From NCBI RefSeq assembly GCF_030128825.1, contig NZ_CP119127.1:3348001-3412000 (forward strand): DNA of 64,000 nt. The letters run 5' to 3'. Below, piece by piece: positions 40,133-47,434 of this stretch. The notes under the pieces were generated by a model that saw only the letters and a list, made by a program, of their open reading frames with translations, was not told where the DNA came from and searched no databases. A program made the position numbers and the translations under genes. The stretch's first letter is position 1. Each line of letters starts with the position of its first letter. The DNA is from Sphingobium sp. WTD-1 (lineage in GTDB: Bacteria; Pseudomonadota; Alphaproteobacteria; Sphingomonadales; Sphingomonadaceae).

Positions 40133-41244
40133 TGAGCATCATACCCCAGTCCGTCACCGAATTTCCCTGGCGCGTGCTGGGCCTGCTTGCCGCGATCGCC
40201 CTGTTCGGGACGCTGGTGCTCTACAGCGCCGCGGGCGGCAGCATCACCCCCTGGGCCATCAACCAGGGGGTGCGCTTCGTCATCTTCGCCGTCATGGCGC
40301 TGGTGCTCAGCCGCATACCGCTGGAACTGTTCGCCCGCTTTGCCTTCCCCGCCTATGGCGCGGTGCTGGTTTCGCTGGTGCTGGTGGAACTGATCGGCGG
40401 CGTTGCCGGCGGTAGTCAGCGCTGGATCAACCTGGGCTTCATGCAGTTGCAGCCGTCGGAATTCATGAAGCCAATCATCGTGCTGGCGGTCGCCCGCTTC
40501 TATGCGATGCTGCCAGTGGGGGAAATCCGCCGCTGGAACGCCATCTGGCCCGCGCTGGTGCTGATCGGCGTTCCCTGGGCGCTGGTGCTGGTACAGCCGG
40601 ATTTGGGCACTGCGACGATGATCCTGGCGGGCGGCATCACCGTCATGTTCCTGGCCGGCCTGCCGCTGCGCCTGTTCATCGGCTCCGGCCTCACTGTCGC
40701 CGCGATCATCCCGATCGCCTTCAGCTTCCTGCATGACTATCAGAAGAAGCGCGTCCTGATCTTCATGGACCCGGAAAGCGATCCGCTGGGCGCGGGCTAT
40801 CATATCAGCCAGTCGAAGATCGCTATCGGCTCCGGCGGCATCTGGGGCAAGGGCTTCCTCCAGGGCACGCAGAGCCATCTCCAATATCTGCCCGAAGGTC
40901 ATACCGACTTCGTCTTCGCCACCATGGCGGAGGAATGGGGCATGGCCGGCGGCGTGTTCCTGATCGGCGCCTTCATGCTGCTGTTCCGCTGGGGCATCCG
41001 CGTGTCGCTGCGCACGCCCGACAAGTTCGCGCGTCTGGTCGCAGCCGGCCTCACCACCACCATCTTCTTCTACATGGCGATCAACCTGATGATGGTCATG
41101 GGCCTTGCGCCGGTGGTCGGCATCCCCCTGCCCTTCATGTCCTATGGCGGTTCGTCGATGCTGACCGTCATGCTGTGCGTGGGCATCATCATGTCGATCG
41201 ACCGCTCGACCAAGCGCACCACGCGCATCGGCAACTGGGCCTGA
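40132..41244 (+). CDS. rodA: Rod-shape determining glycosyltransferase RodA
   Basis: SEDS-family lipid II polymerase, 370 residues, about ten hydrophobic segments. Signatures are RWINLGFMQLQPSEFMK, VQPDLGTA and the LPEGHTDFVFATMAEEWG loop with the catalytic Asp. The end FMSYGGSSMLTVMLCVGI is conserved. Last gene of the operon; tRNA-Lys follows 122 bases later. Confidence 0.95.
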   Translation: MSIIPQSVTEFPWRVLGLLAAIALFGTLVLYSAAGGSITPWAINQGVRFVIFAVMALVLSRIPLELFARFAFPAYGAVLVSLVLVELIGGVAGGSQRWINLGFMQLQPSEFMKPIIVLAVARFYAMLPVGEIRRWNAIWPALVLIGVPWALVLVQPDLGTATMILAGGITVMFLAGLPLRLFIGSGLTVAAIIPIAFSFLHDYQKKRVLIFMDPESDPLGAGYHISQSKIAIGSGGIWGKGFLQGTQSHLQYLPEGHTDFVFATMAEEWGMAGGVFLIGAFMLLFRWGIRVSLRTPDKFARLVAAGLTTTIFFYMAINLMMVMGLAPVVGIPLPFMSYGGSSMLTVMLCVGIIMSIDRSTKRTTRIGNWA

Positions 41245-41366
41245 GCGAACCTCTCGCGAAAAAATTGTGCGATAACGCAATTTACTGTTTGCAGAATCAA
41301 ATGTGCCTGCTAACAGCCCGCCCACACCGAAGCGATCAGCCACCAAGACTGATCGGCAACGGAATG

Positions 41367-41442
<76 letters not shown>

Positions 41443-41468
41443 TTTATCCTTGAATATCAAGGATTTAT

Positions 41469-41492
41469 AGCCCCGCCCTCACCGGCGGGGCT
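41469..41492 (+). terminator. Rho-independent terminator after tRNA-Lys
   Basis: Nine-base perfect arms AGCCCCGCC (41469-41477) and GGCGGGGCT (41484-41492) with a six-base loop, followed by TTTCATTT. It lies 26 bases past the tRNA, inside the element, so the element brings a replacement terminator for the host tRNA gene. Confidence 0.8.
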
Positions 41493-41739
41493 TTTCATTT
41501 ATGGCCTCCAACCTACTTTCTGACCTACTTTTGCGTTCAGGCCCCTTCGCAAACCTTATCAATGTTCCCGGCAACCGTGGACATATCCGTGCAAACCGAA
41601 AAACGAAAAGCGATCCCGACTGCGCCGACGCGGAAGTCGCTTTACCCGGCCAGCAGCAGGACTCTGAGAATGCCTAGGGTTAAGTTGTTTTTACACGAAG
41701 GCTCACTGCAACAGTGACATCTAAAGGCGGCCAGCCCCG

Positions 41740-41767
41740 TTGACACATCATATTTGATGTATAGATT
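41740..41767 (+). promoter_or_regulatory. Promoter with embedded palindromic operator
   Basis: A consensus -35 TTGACA (41740-41745) is followed at 16 bases by TAGATT (41762-41767) as -10. Between them is the perfect palindrome ACATCATATTTGATGT (41745-41760: six-base arms, TATT centre). A repressor bound there would block RNA polymerase. The expected transcription start falls at or one to two bases before the ATG at 41775, so the mRNA may be leaderless. The likely repressor is the helix-turn-helix protein encoded directly downstream. Confidence 0.65.
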
Positions 41768-41774
41768 GCTTTCG

Positions 41775-43088
41775 ATGGCAACCGCTTCCCTTATCACAAA
41801 TGAACGGCAGGAGCGGGAGGTCAGTGCGCTAATCGACCAGATTAGTCAGGCCCTGTCATCCGACCAAGTGCTAAAGCAAATCGTCGATGGCCTACCGCCA
41901 GAAGTCTTGAACGGCGTTCGGCGATCTCTGGTCACTGAACAGCAGGAACTAATCGAGAGCCTAGAAGCCTATCGCACTGCGCAAGGCGGCGATGTGACTG
42001 GACTCAAAGCGCGTGCCGGCAATGACCTAGGAGCATTGCTTGTGGCCGCGAGAGTAGCCAAGGGCTGGAAGCAGAAGGAATTGGCTCGCCGCCTTTTTCT
42101 CCCTGAGCAACAGGTTCAACGATATGAGGCGGAGCGTTACCGCAGCATCAGTCTATCCGGCCTCCAGCGCGTAGCGCGCACGCTTGGTATCAGACTCACA
42201 GCCCACATCGACCAGCCCCTGCAAGAGCCGTGGCTTCCATCTTACGAGATGTCGTCGAGCGAGCTTCAAAAGGTGTTGAAGCACGCACGCGAAAACGGTT
42301 GGCTCGACAAAGCCGACCAATCTGACGACAATGGAATTAGCCAGCTTCGCCGCACCGTCGCGGAGCATGTCGGCGAATATGGAACCCCTTCGTTGCTGCG
42401 GACTGGGTTGAACGTCCATGATCTATCCAAGGACTGGTTCCTGCTGGCGTGGAAGGCACAAGTCACGCGGAGCGCCCTCCGGCTAATTCAGCGAAAGAAG
42501 CCGAAATACCGTCCGCTCAATATGTCGTGGCTTAGTGCGTTGGTTAAGCTGAGCGCGCTCGACGATGGCCCTCTGCGGGCGAAGGAGATGCTTGCCGAAC
42601 AAGGCATCTTACTGGTCATCGAGCCGCAGATCGCCGGAATGCGTGTCGATGGTGCTGCATTTCTGATTGATGAGCATCCAGTGATCGGCCTAACCCTCCG
42701 GCTCGATACCGTGGACAATTTTTGGTTCACGCTGATGCACGAGATGGGGCATGTTATTTTGCACTATCGAACCGGATTGGCGTCCGGGTTCTTCGATGAC
42801 TTTGAACATCTCGAAATCGATGAGATGGAAGAGGAAGCGAACCGCTTTGCCCAAAACATGCTTATTCCCGATGCGGTTTGGAGTAAATCGCCAGCACGCA
42901 TTGCCAAGACTGCGGAGCCAGTCGAACGCTTGGCGAAACAGTTGGAGATAGCGCCTGCGATTATATTCGGTCGCTTGCGTATGGAGAGGCAAAACTACAA
43001 GATATTCTCTGACAAAATTGGGCGGGGCCGTGTTCGAAAGCAGCTCCTCAGCAAAACAGTCGAGGTGAATAATGAACGCGTCATATAG
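41775..43088 (+). CDS. HTH + ImmA/IrrE-type metalloprotease, gop-like
   Basis: A 437-residue protein. Residues ~5-75 form a charged helical region; ~86-140 is an XRE-like helix-turn-helix (LGALLVAARVAKGWKQKELA, then EQQVQRYEAE). The C-terminal part is an ImmA/IrrE-type zinc peptidase with H322-E-M-G-H326 in FTLMHEMGHVILH and the downstream EEEANRFAQNMLIP helix supplying the third ligand. A frame with an extra six codons starts at 41757, but that ATG lies inside the operator, so I start at 41775. It overlaps a beta-family gene by 17 bases. From memory, P4 satellite phage has the same gene pair, gop-beta, where Gop kills the cell unless Beta is present. Homology to Gop itself is inferred. Confidence 0.82.
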   Translation: MATASLITNERQEREVSALIDQISQALSSDQVLKQIVDGLPPEVLNGVRRSLVTEQQELIESLEAYRTAQGGDVTGLKARAGNDLGALLVAARVAKGWKQKELARRLFLPEQQVQRYEAERYRSISLSGLQRVARTLGIRLTAHIDQPLQEPWLPSYEMSSSELQKVLKHARENGWLDKADQSDDNGISQLRRTVAEHVGEYGTPSLLRTGLNVHDLSKDWFLLAWKAQVTRSALRLIQRKKPKYRPLNMSWLSALVKLSALDDGPLRAKEMLAEQGILLVIEPQIAGMRVDGAAFLIDEHPVIGLTLRLDTVDNFWFTLMHEMGHVILHYRTGLASGFFDDFEHLEIDEMEEEANRFAQNMLIPDAVWSKSPARIAKTAEPVERLAKQLEIAPAIIFGRLRMERQNYKIFSDKIGRGRVRKQLLSKTVEVNNERVI

Positions 43089-44211
43089 GCCGGTCTATTG
43101 CAGCGCTCTTCGGATGAAGGCTGGAGAGTTGGAAGGGGTCCGCCAGCTTGCGCCGGACGTTGCAGATAGCGTTCTGCCGCGCTTTATTGTCCCTCCTAAA
43201 AAGGAGCGGAACGACGCAGAGCCACTTCTGATCGAGATGGTCGAGATGCCAGACATCAGCGTGGCACTCGCAGCGCATTGGCGAGACCGCCCCGCGCTCA
43301 TCGACGCCACCTACATCCTGGACGAATATGGCCGGGATCGTCTGGCGGCATGGTTGCCGAATATGTTTCAGCGCGCATGGGCGGCTGGCGTGATTGCGGT
43401 CCCTATCGCTCAGCTCTCAGACTTAGGCAGCGCAGAAATTCAGGCTTTCCGAGCATCCATCCCCGGACAGTCACCGCTCAAATTCGCTGTCTGTGTTTCA
43501 TCAGACGAGTTGGTTGGGGCGGAGTTGCGCACAACCCTCTTGAATATCCTGTTATCGTTGGGGCTAAATCCAGCTGATTGTGCAGTGGTAGCTGACTTTG
43601 CCAGTGCCGAACTCTCGGACCCGATGATAGCCGCCCCGATCATCAGCGGTGCGCTTGAAACCTTGCAGGAGATCGGCGCGTGGCGGCACATCATCTTTCA
43701 GGGCACGCATTATCCCGAAGTGAATCCGGCTAAGGACGGCACTGTCGAAATTTGGCCGCGCAACGAATGGCTGGCGTGGCGCGAAGCGGTGCGGTTTGAT
43801 CCTACGACGGCCGATTATATGATTTTCGGTGACTATGCCGCCGATTGCGCAAAGATGGCCTTCGGAGGTGGGGGTGCCCCGGCCATTCGCCATATCCGTT
43901 ACACGACGCCCGGCGCGTGGCGTGTCCAGCGCGCGGTTAAGGCGGGCAAGGACGGGCAACGGATGCACGGAGTTTATAAGGCGATCGTCGATAGCGGCGA
44001 TTTTGCCGGCGAGGGCTTTTCGAGCGCCGATACCTTCATCGCAAACGGAGCAAAGAATCCGACAGCAGGCCCCGGCAACTCGACCACATGGCGGCAGCTA
44101 AACACGACGCATCACATCACGCAGGTTGTCAGCGACATTGCGAAGGTGCGGGGAATCTCCATCAAAAAGGCTCCAGCATCGGAGGAAACCCAACTCGGCC
44201 TGTTGGTCTAA
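43072..44211 (+). CDS. Beta family protein (P4 Beta-like)
   Basis: A 379-residue soluble protein without signal or membrane segments. Its opening, YRPVYCSALRMKAGELEGVR then DSVLPRFIVPPKK, follows the pattern of the 'beta family' proteins (Y-x-P...K-x-GE...L-P), named after satellite phage P4 Beta. A TIM-barrel-like series of strands follows, with DATYILDEYG and FGDYAADCAKMAF. The ATG has GAGGTG eight bases upstream and lies inside the end of the preceding metalloprotease gene, so the two are coupled. In P4, Beta prevents killing by Gop; the same antitoxin-like role here is inference. The biochemical activity is not known. Confidence 0.75.
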   Translation: MNASYRPVYCSALRMKAGELEGVRQLAPDVADSVLPRFIVPPKKERNDAEPLLIEMVEMPDISVALAAHWRDRPALIDATYILDEYGRDRLAAWLPNMFQRAWAAGVIAVPIAQLSDLGSAEIQAFRASIPGQSPLKFAVCVSSDELVGAELRTTLLNILLSLGLNPADCAVVADFASAELSDPMIAAPIISGALETLQEIGAWRHIIFQGTHYPEVNPAKDGTVEIWPRNEWLAWREAVRFDPTTADYMIFGDYAADCAKMAFGGGGAPAIRHIRYTTPGAWRVQRAVKAGKDGQRMHGVYKAIVDSGDFAGEGFSSADTFIANGAKNPTAGPGNSTTWRQLNTTHHITQVVSDIAKVRGISIKKAPASEETQLGLLV

Positions 44212-44561
44212 AAATGCAACCCGGCATGATTTAACACTGCCGCCAGCGCCGCGTTGCAATTAGCGATAGTGCCTCCTTACGCGGTCATCAGGGCCACATG
44301 TGTTTTTAGCTATGCAGTGATTTCTGGCCAAGACACATTTGGAGCCAGCGCGACGATGCCGTCGACAAATGCCGAAGTCTGACCCGTCGCGGACTGGAGG
44401 ATATGCGAGCGAGCGAAACCGGCCCGAAGTTCCACAAGGTCAGGCTCAGCAGGCCTCGCGGAAAATCGTGGCGCGGCTACGCACCGCGAGTTCACAAGGT
44501 AATCAGCAAACGCTCATTGGGCGTGGCAGCTTCGGCGCGATCTCGCTCACCGGAACTGCCC
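44212..44561. other. Non-coding stretch between convergent genes
   Basis: About 350 bases between the beta-family stop and the stop of the leftward hypothetical gene. No convincing gene. A possible hairpin CTCGCGG (44455-44461) / CCGCGAG (44484-44490) and an 8-base palindrome CACATGTG followed by TTTTT (44295-44307) could serve in transcript ending, but neither is a clear terminator. Confidence 0.45.
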
Positions 44562-44963
44562 TCATCCGAAGATCCCGCAAGTTGCAGTAACTTTCCGGGA
44601 AGCCTCGGGGCCATCGCTCATGAAGAATACATCGGCGTCGATGACGGCGAACCACTGATCTCCGGTCATCCCTCCAAGCCCATTGCGGGCATTTACAAAG
44701 CCGCAAACGGCCTCGCTTCCATCCATATGAACCACCTTGACACCGGTGAACGCAGCGCTGTCCGGTTCACGCAGCCTCACCTTCACCAATGTCTCTGCGA
44801 CGCGGATTGCCGGTTTATCGGCATCAAGCCGCGCCTGCTTGGCAACAACTTCCTTCCCCTCCGGTGTTGCATCATAGAGGAGTTTCAAACCCATAGTCCC
44901 GATGCCAAGCACAAGTGCAAAAACCGCGATCCCTTTCAGTGCATTCTTGGTCCGGTTGCTCAT
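44562..44963 (-). CDS. Membrane-anchored hypothetical protein
   Basis: A 133-residue protein with one N-terminal membrane helix (about 10-30: GIAVFALVLGIGTMGLKLLY) and a soluble domain outside. The domain has the pattern LREPDSAAFTGVKVV, AVCGFVNARNGLGGMTGDQW and a second Cys near the end (ATCGIFG), a pattern seen in small phage, plasmid and island proteins of unknown function. AAGGAG six bases before the ATG at 44963 is a strong ribosome site. It is transcribed toward beta, as cII is in P4, but I see no sequence basis to call it CII. Confidence 0.7.
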   Translation of the reverse strand: MSNRTKNALKGIAVFALVLGIGTMGLKLLYDATPEGKEVVAKQARLDADKPAIRVAETLVKVRLREPDSAAFTGVKVVHMDGSEAVCGFVNARNGLGGMTGDQWFAVIDADVFFMSDGPEASRKVTATCGIFG

Positions 44964-45046
44964 CAATATCTCCTTCTGAGCAGGCGGAGATACATGGAGG
45001 CGGTTAAAAATGGGTATGATCGTCCGTGGACTGAAAGTCCTCTTCC

Positions 45047-45289
45047 ATGTGCTTTCGCGCAGTGGCCCAGAACGAACTCAAGGAACTTGGCAGGCGCATC
45101 AGGCAGCGCCGTAAAAGCCTTGGCTGGAGTCAAGAACAGTTCGCGCTGGAAGCGGAGATCGACCGATCCTACGTCGGCGGTGTCGAGCGTGGTCAACGCA
45201 ACCTGACGTTCACGGTGCTTTGTCGGCTGTGTGCCGCGTTGGGGTGTGATGTGGCGGCGCTTACTGGAAATTTGCCCACAGAGAGCTAA
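45047..45289 (+). CDS. Small XRE-family helix-turn-helix protein
   Basis: An 80-residue protein that is nearly all DNA-binding domain: LGRRIRQRRKSLGWSQEQFA, EIDRSYVGGVERGQRNLT, LCRLCAALGCDVAAL. A P22 C2/Cro-like repressor fold is clear. It is divergent from the membrane-anchored protein, with 83 bases between, and a small hairpin (GGACT/AGTCC, 45028-45040) precedes its start. The ribosome site is weak; GTG at 45062 is an alternative. It may control the integrase side of the element or act as excisionase. Confidence 0.8.
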   Translation: MCFRAVAQNELKELGRRIRQRRKSLGWSQEQFALEAEIDRSYVGGVERGQRNLTFTVLCRLCAALGCDVAALTGNLPTES

Positions 45290-45391
45290 CAAGCGCCAAT
45301 TGCCGAGGGATTGTAGTTAGCCAGCACTTCTTAGGTAAAAAAGGTGATGGATAGCTGGCGTGGTCGGAATAGAATCCTGTGGCAGCTGTAT

Positions 45392-45467
45392 TGGTGGATC
45401 GTCTTGGGCTCGAACCAAGGACCGGACGATTAAGAGTCGTCTGCTCTACCAACTGAGCTAACGATCC
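45392..45467 (-). tRNA. Island-borne tRNA-Lys(CTT), copy 1
   Basis: A complete 76-base cloverleaf with encoded CCA on the minus strand. Acceptor GGATCGT/ACGATCC, D stem GCTC/GAGC, anticodon stem GACGA/TCGTC, loop CTCTTAA (anticodon CTT) and T arm CTTGG-TTCGAGC-CCAAG. All stems pair perfectly. Relative to the host tRNA-Lys, four acceptor pairs and two anticodon-stem pairs are changed with compensation, while the D arm, anticodon loop and T arm are identical. It is not a by-product of integration. Confidence 0.95.
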
Positions 45468-45511
45468 ACACATCGTGAACTTTCAAAAAGTTCAGCAATT
45501 TATGCCCCCGG

Positions 45512-45587
45512 TGGTGGATCGTCTTGGGCTCGAACCAAGGACCAGACGATTAAGAGTCGTCTGCTCTACCAACTGAGCTAACGATCC
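45512..45587 (-). tRNA. Island-borne tRNA-Lys(CTT), copy 2
   Basis: Identical to the copy at 45392-45467 except for one variable-loop base (T in place of C on the tRNA strand). Forty-four bases separate the copies, and both are read in the integrase direction. Copy 2 is promoter-proximal. All stems are intact and the CCA is encoded. Confidence 0.95.
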
Positions 45588-45606
45588 ATCCTACCGGGGA
45601 GACGCG

Positions 45607-45635
45607 CTGATAGCGGCGTGACTTACGATTCGCAA
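45607..45635 (-). promoter_or_regulatory. Possible promoter of the island tRNA-Lys pair
   Basis: On the minus strand, TTGCGA (45630-45635) and TATCAG (45607-45612) are 17 bases apart, each with four of six consensus bases, about 20 bases upstream of tRNA copy 2. Plausible but weak. Read-through from the integrase is the alternative. Confidence 0.35.
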
Positions 45636-45644
45636 CCAACGATT

Positions 45645-46991
45645 TCATGTTTTTTTGCCCCCTGTCGCGATCGCTTCCGCGCGATCTTTCTGAATGGCTG
45701 CGTGAGCGGCAAGCCTGATCGGATCAAGGTGCTCTGCCCAGATGCGGAGCGCCGCCTTCTTCTCGGCGAAATAGTCGTGGCAATCGTAATTGCCACGCAC
45801 GCCACCGATAATGTGGTTGATCACCCGCTCGACCGTATCGGACAGAATAAGGGGGCGATCGTGCCCGTCCCGCAGCCCTCGCATCCCCGTCGCCAGTGTC
45901 CGGCGCAAGTCATGGACGGTGAACCTCTCCATCTTCTTGCGCTCCTTGATCGCGTACTTTTGGCACGCGTCGTTCAGTGCATTCATGGGCTTGGTGAAGG
46001 TAGTAAGCTCCTTCGACGTATCCTTGCCCTTTTCCACCACCTCACCTTGTCGCCAAGAATAAGGAGCAGGCCACACATATTTGTAGTCACCGGTGAGACA
46101 CTTGCGCTTCCGCAGAATCGCTGTGACCGTGTCCGGCATCCACAAGAGCAGGTCTAACCCGTTCTTGATGCGGTCACCGCTGATCATGATTGTGTTGTCC
46201 TCGAAGCGCACCTCCTTCCACGTCAACCCAGCCGCTTCGCTCCGGCGGAGGCCCGTGTAGAGGATCACGGTCAGCATCTCGGCGAAGGTGTCGCGAGCCA
46301 AATAGGTTCCTTTGAAGAACATGCCGATCTCGTAATTCGTCAAATAGCGGCGGCGCTTGTTCTCGTCAGCGAGGCATACCAGATCGATTGCCGGGTTCGC
46401 TTTCAGGCCGGTCACTCCTCGGCCGCGAGTCACACCCCACTTCCACCACCGGGCGATCAGCGCCTTGAGCCGGTTCGATGCCGGCCCCTTCCCTTCCGAG
46501 AACTTCTTCTGCACGATCGCTGCCAGATCGTCATAGGTGATGGTGTCAATCTGACGCTCACCAAGCGTCGGCTTGATCTCTCGGTTGTAGGTGGTCCGCT
46601 TCTCCTTGGCGGTCTTTCGGGTCTCCCCTTCTTGCGCCATATACTGGTCAAACATCCAGTCGCAGGTGAAGGCGGCGCGAGGATCGATTGCTGGCTCGGA
46701 CGGCTCCTCGTTGGGTATGATGAAGCTCATCTCCCTCCCCTCGATCTTCGCGGTGTTGATCTCAGTCGCGCGCTCGCGGGCAGTGGCAAGGTCCATGCCA
46801 CCAGTGACCAACCATTGGCCAAGCGTGATCGTCTTCGTTTCGCCATTTAGCTTACCGTGCCACGACCATATTTTGCGGCCTGTAGGGTGGACGGTGAGGA
46901 GGAGATTGGCCACAACGGAGTCGGTGAAACGCTGTTTCTTATCGGCCGGTTTGACCCCCTTTATGAAGACAGCGGTGAGTTGCTTTTTCAC
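45645..46991 (-). CDS. Tyrosine-type site-specific integrase
   Basis: Recombinase of 448 residues that inserts the element into tRNA-Lys. It has an N-terminal DUF4102-like arm-binding domain (about 1-90), a core-binding SAM-like domain (about 105-190) and a catalytic domain from about 215. The catalytic residues are R249 (YTGLRRSEAAGL), H360-x-x-R363 (VHDLRRTLATGM), H393 (INHIIGG) and nucleophile Y407 (HDYFAEKKAAL). I prefer GTG at 46991, ten bases after AAGGAG, over a GTG 27 codons upstream. It reads inward from the right end, with its stop next to the two tRNA genes. Confidence 0.93.
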   Translation of the reverse strand: MKKQLTAVFIKGVKPADKKQRFTDSVVANLLLTVHPTGRKIWSWHGKLNGETKTITLGQWLVTGGMDLATARERATEINTAKIEGREMSFIIPNEEPSEPAIDPRAAFTCDWMFDQYMAQEGETRKTAKEKRTTYNREIKPTLGERQIDTITYDDLAAIVQKKFSEGKGPASNRLKALIARWWKWGVTRGRGVTGLKANPAIDLVCLADENKRRRYLTNYEIGMFFKGTYLARDTFAEMLTVILYTGLRRSEAAGLTWKEVRFEDNTIMISGDRIKNGLDLLLWMPDTVTAILRKRKCLTGDYKYVWPAPYSWRQGEVVEKGKDTSKELTTFTKPMNALNDACQKYAIKERKKMERFTVHDLRRTLATGMRGLRDGHDRPLILSDTVERVINHIIGGVRGNYDCHDYFAEKKAALRIWAEHLDPIRLAAHAAIQKDRAEAIATGGKKT

Positions 46992-47213
46992 GCTGGTAGC
47001 GCTCCTTGATGACGCAGATTTCCACCTCGCTTCTAAGCCACCGTAGATCGCGCCACAAGGACACTGCCTCACTCCTGCCTCACTTTTCCACGTTACGGAG
47101 CGTTATACTGGGTTACAGCATGAGACAGAAAAATGGAGAAAAGTCCCATTTGCCCTCAGATTTTATGTAACATTTTGATCCATGCGGTTTCAGGCTGTAA
47201 CGACATCTTGTCG

Positions 47214-47258
47214 CTCTTAATCAGCGGGTCCTTGGTTCGAGCCCAAGTGCGTCCACCA
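47214..47258 (+). repeat. attR: duplicate 3' half of tRNA-Lys
   Basis: Exact 45-base copy of 41398-41442. It starts in the anticodon loop, so it cannot make a tRNA; it marks the right end of the element and is the remains of the original host tRNA 3' half. Confidence 0.95.
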
Positions 47259-47366
47259 CCCCCTCCCATCACCAGAGGCGATAGCCAACCGCAGATCCCA
47301 CATTGGGCGCTTTTAGCGGCTGTTAGCGCCAGCGCCTCCAGGTCGGCGCGCCTACCGCCCCGACAC

Positions 47367-47410
47367 GAAAAAAGCCGCTGAAAACCGGATGATCCGGCCT
47401 CCAGCGGCTG
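47367..47410 (-). terminator. Rho-independent terminator of the TonB-dependent receptor gene
   Basis: On the minus strand: outer arms AGCCGCTG (47402-47409) and CAGCGGCT (47373-47380) enclosing an inner CCGGAT/ATCCGG hairpin, followed by a six-T run (47368-47373). It lies 25 bases past the receptor stop. Confidence 0.85.
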
Positions 47411-47434
47411 TTCCGAATGACTCTTCTTCGGTTA

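Larger units (their letters stand above)
41443..47258. mobile_element. 5.8-kb integrative element in tRNA-Lys
   Basis: Bounded by the 45-base direct repeat and containing a tyrosine integrase reading inward from the right end. Gene order: helix-turn-helix/ImmA-IrrE protein and beta-family protein (rightward), membrane-anchored hypothetical (leftward), small XRE protein (rightward), two tRNA-Lys genes and integrase (leftward). No capsid, tail, lysis, replication or conjugation genes are present, so it is a small genomic island or satellite remnant. Base composition looks less GC-rich than the flanks by eye. Excision would need only the integrase and an excisionase; the XRE protein is a candidate for the latter, but this is inference. 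Confidence 0.92.
46992..47434. other. Integrase upstream region, attR and chromosomal flank
   Basis: About 440 bases with no gene. It contains the integrase leader, then attR (47214-47258), then host DNA with the terminator of the TonB-dependent receptor gene. A short open frame on the plus strand crosses attR but has no protein-like character. Confidence 0.6.

Noticed and set aside
41757..41775. Upstream ATG at 41757 as start of the HTH/metalloprotease gene
   Set aside because: It lies inside the palindromic operator and upstream of the predicted transcription start; ATG 41775 fits better.
44403..45206. Plus-strand open frame across the island's leftward gene
   Set aside because: No domain pattern and poor start. 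The opposite-strand protein has a strong ribosome site, a membrane anchor and a recognisable pattern.
45392..45587. Island tRNA-Lys copies as degenerate remnants of integration
   Set aside because: All stems pair perfectly and differ from the host gene by compensated changes, which decay would not produce.
47214..47258. Fourth tRNA-Lys gene
   Set aside because: Only the 3' half from the anticodon loop on is present, so it is the attR repeat and not a gene.
41443..47258. Prophage
   Set aside because: No capsid, portal, terminase, tail, lysis or replication gene is present; integrated satellite or island fits better.
47133..47381. Short open frame spanning attR
   Set aside because: It reads through a tRNA 3' half and has no protein-like character.
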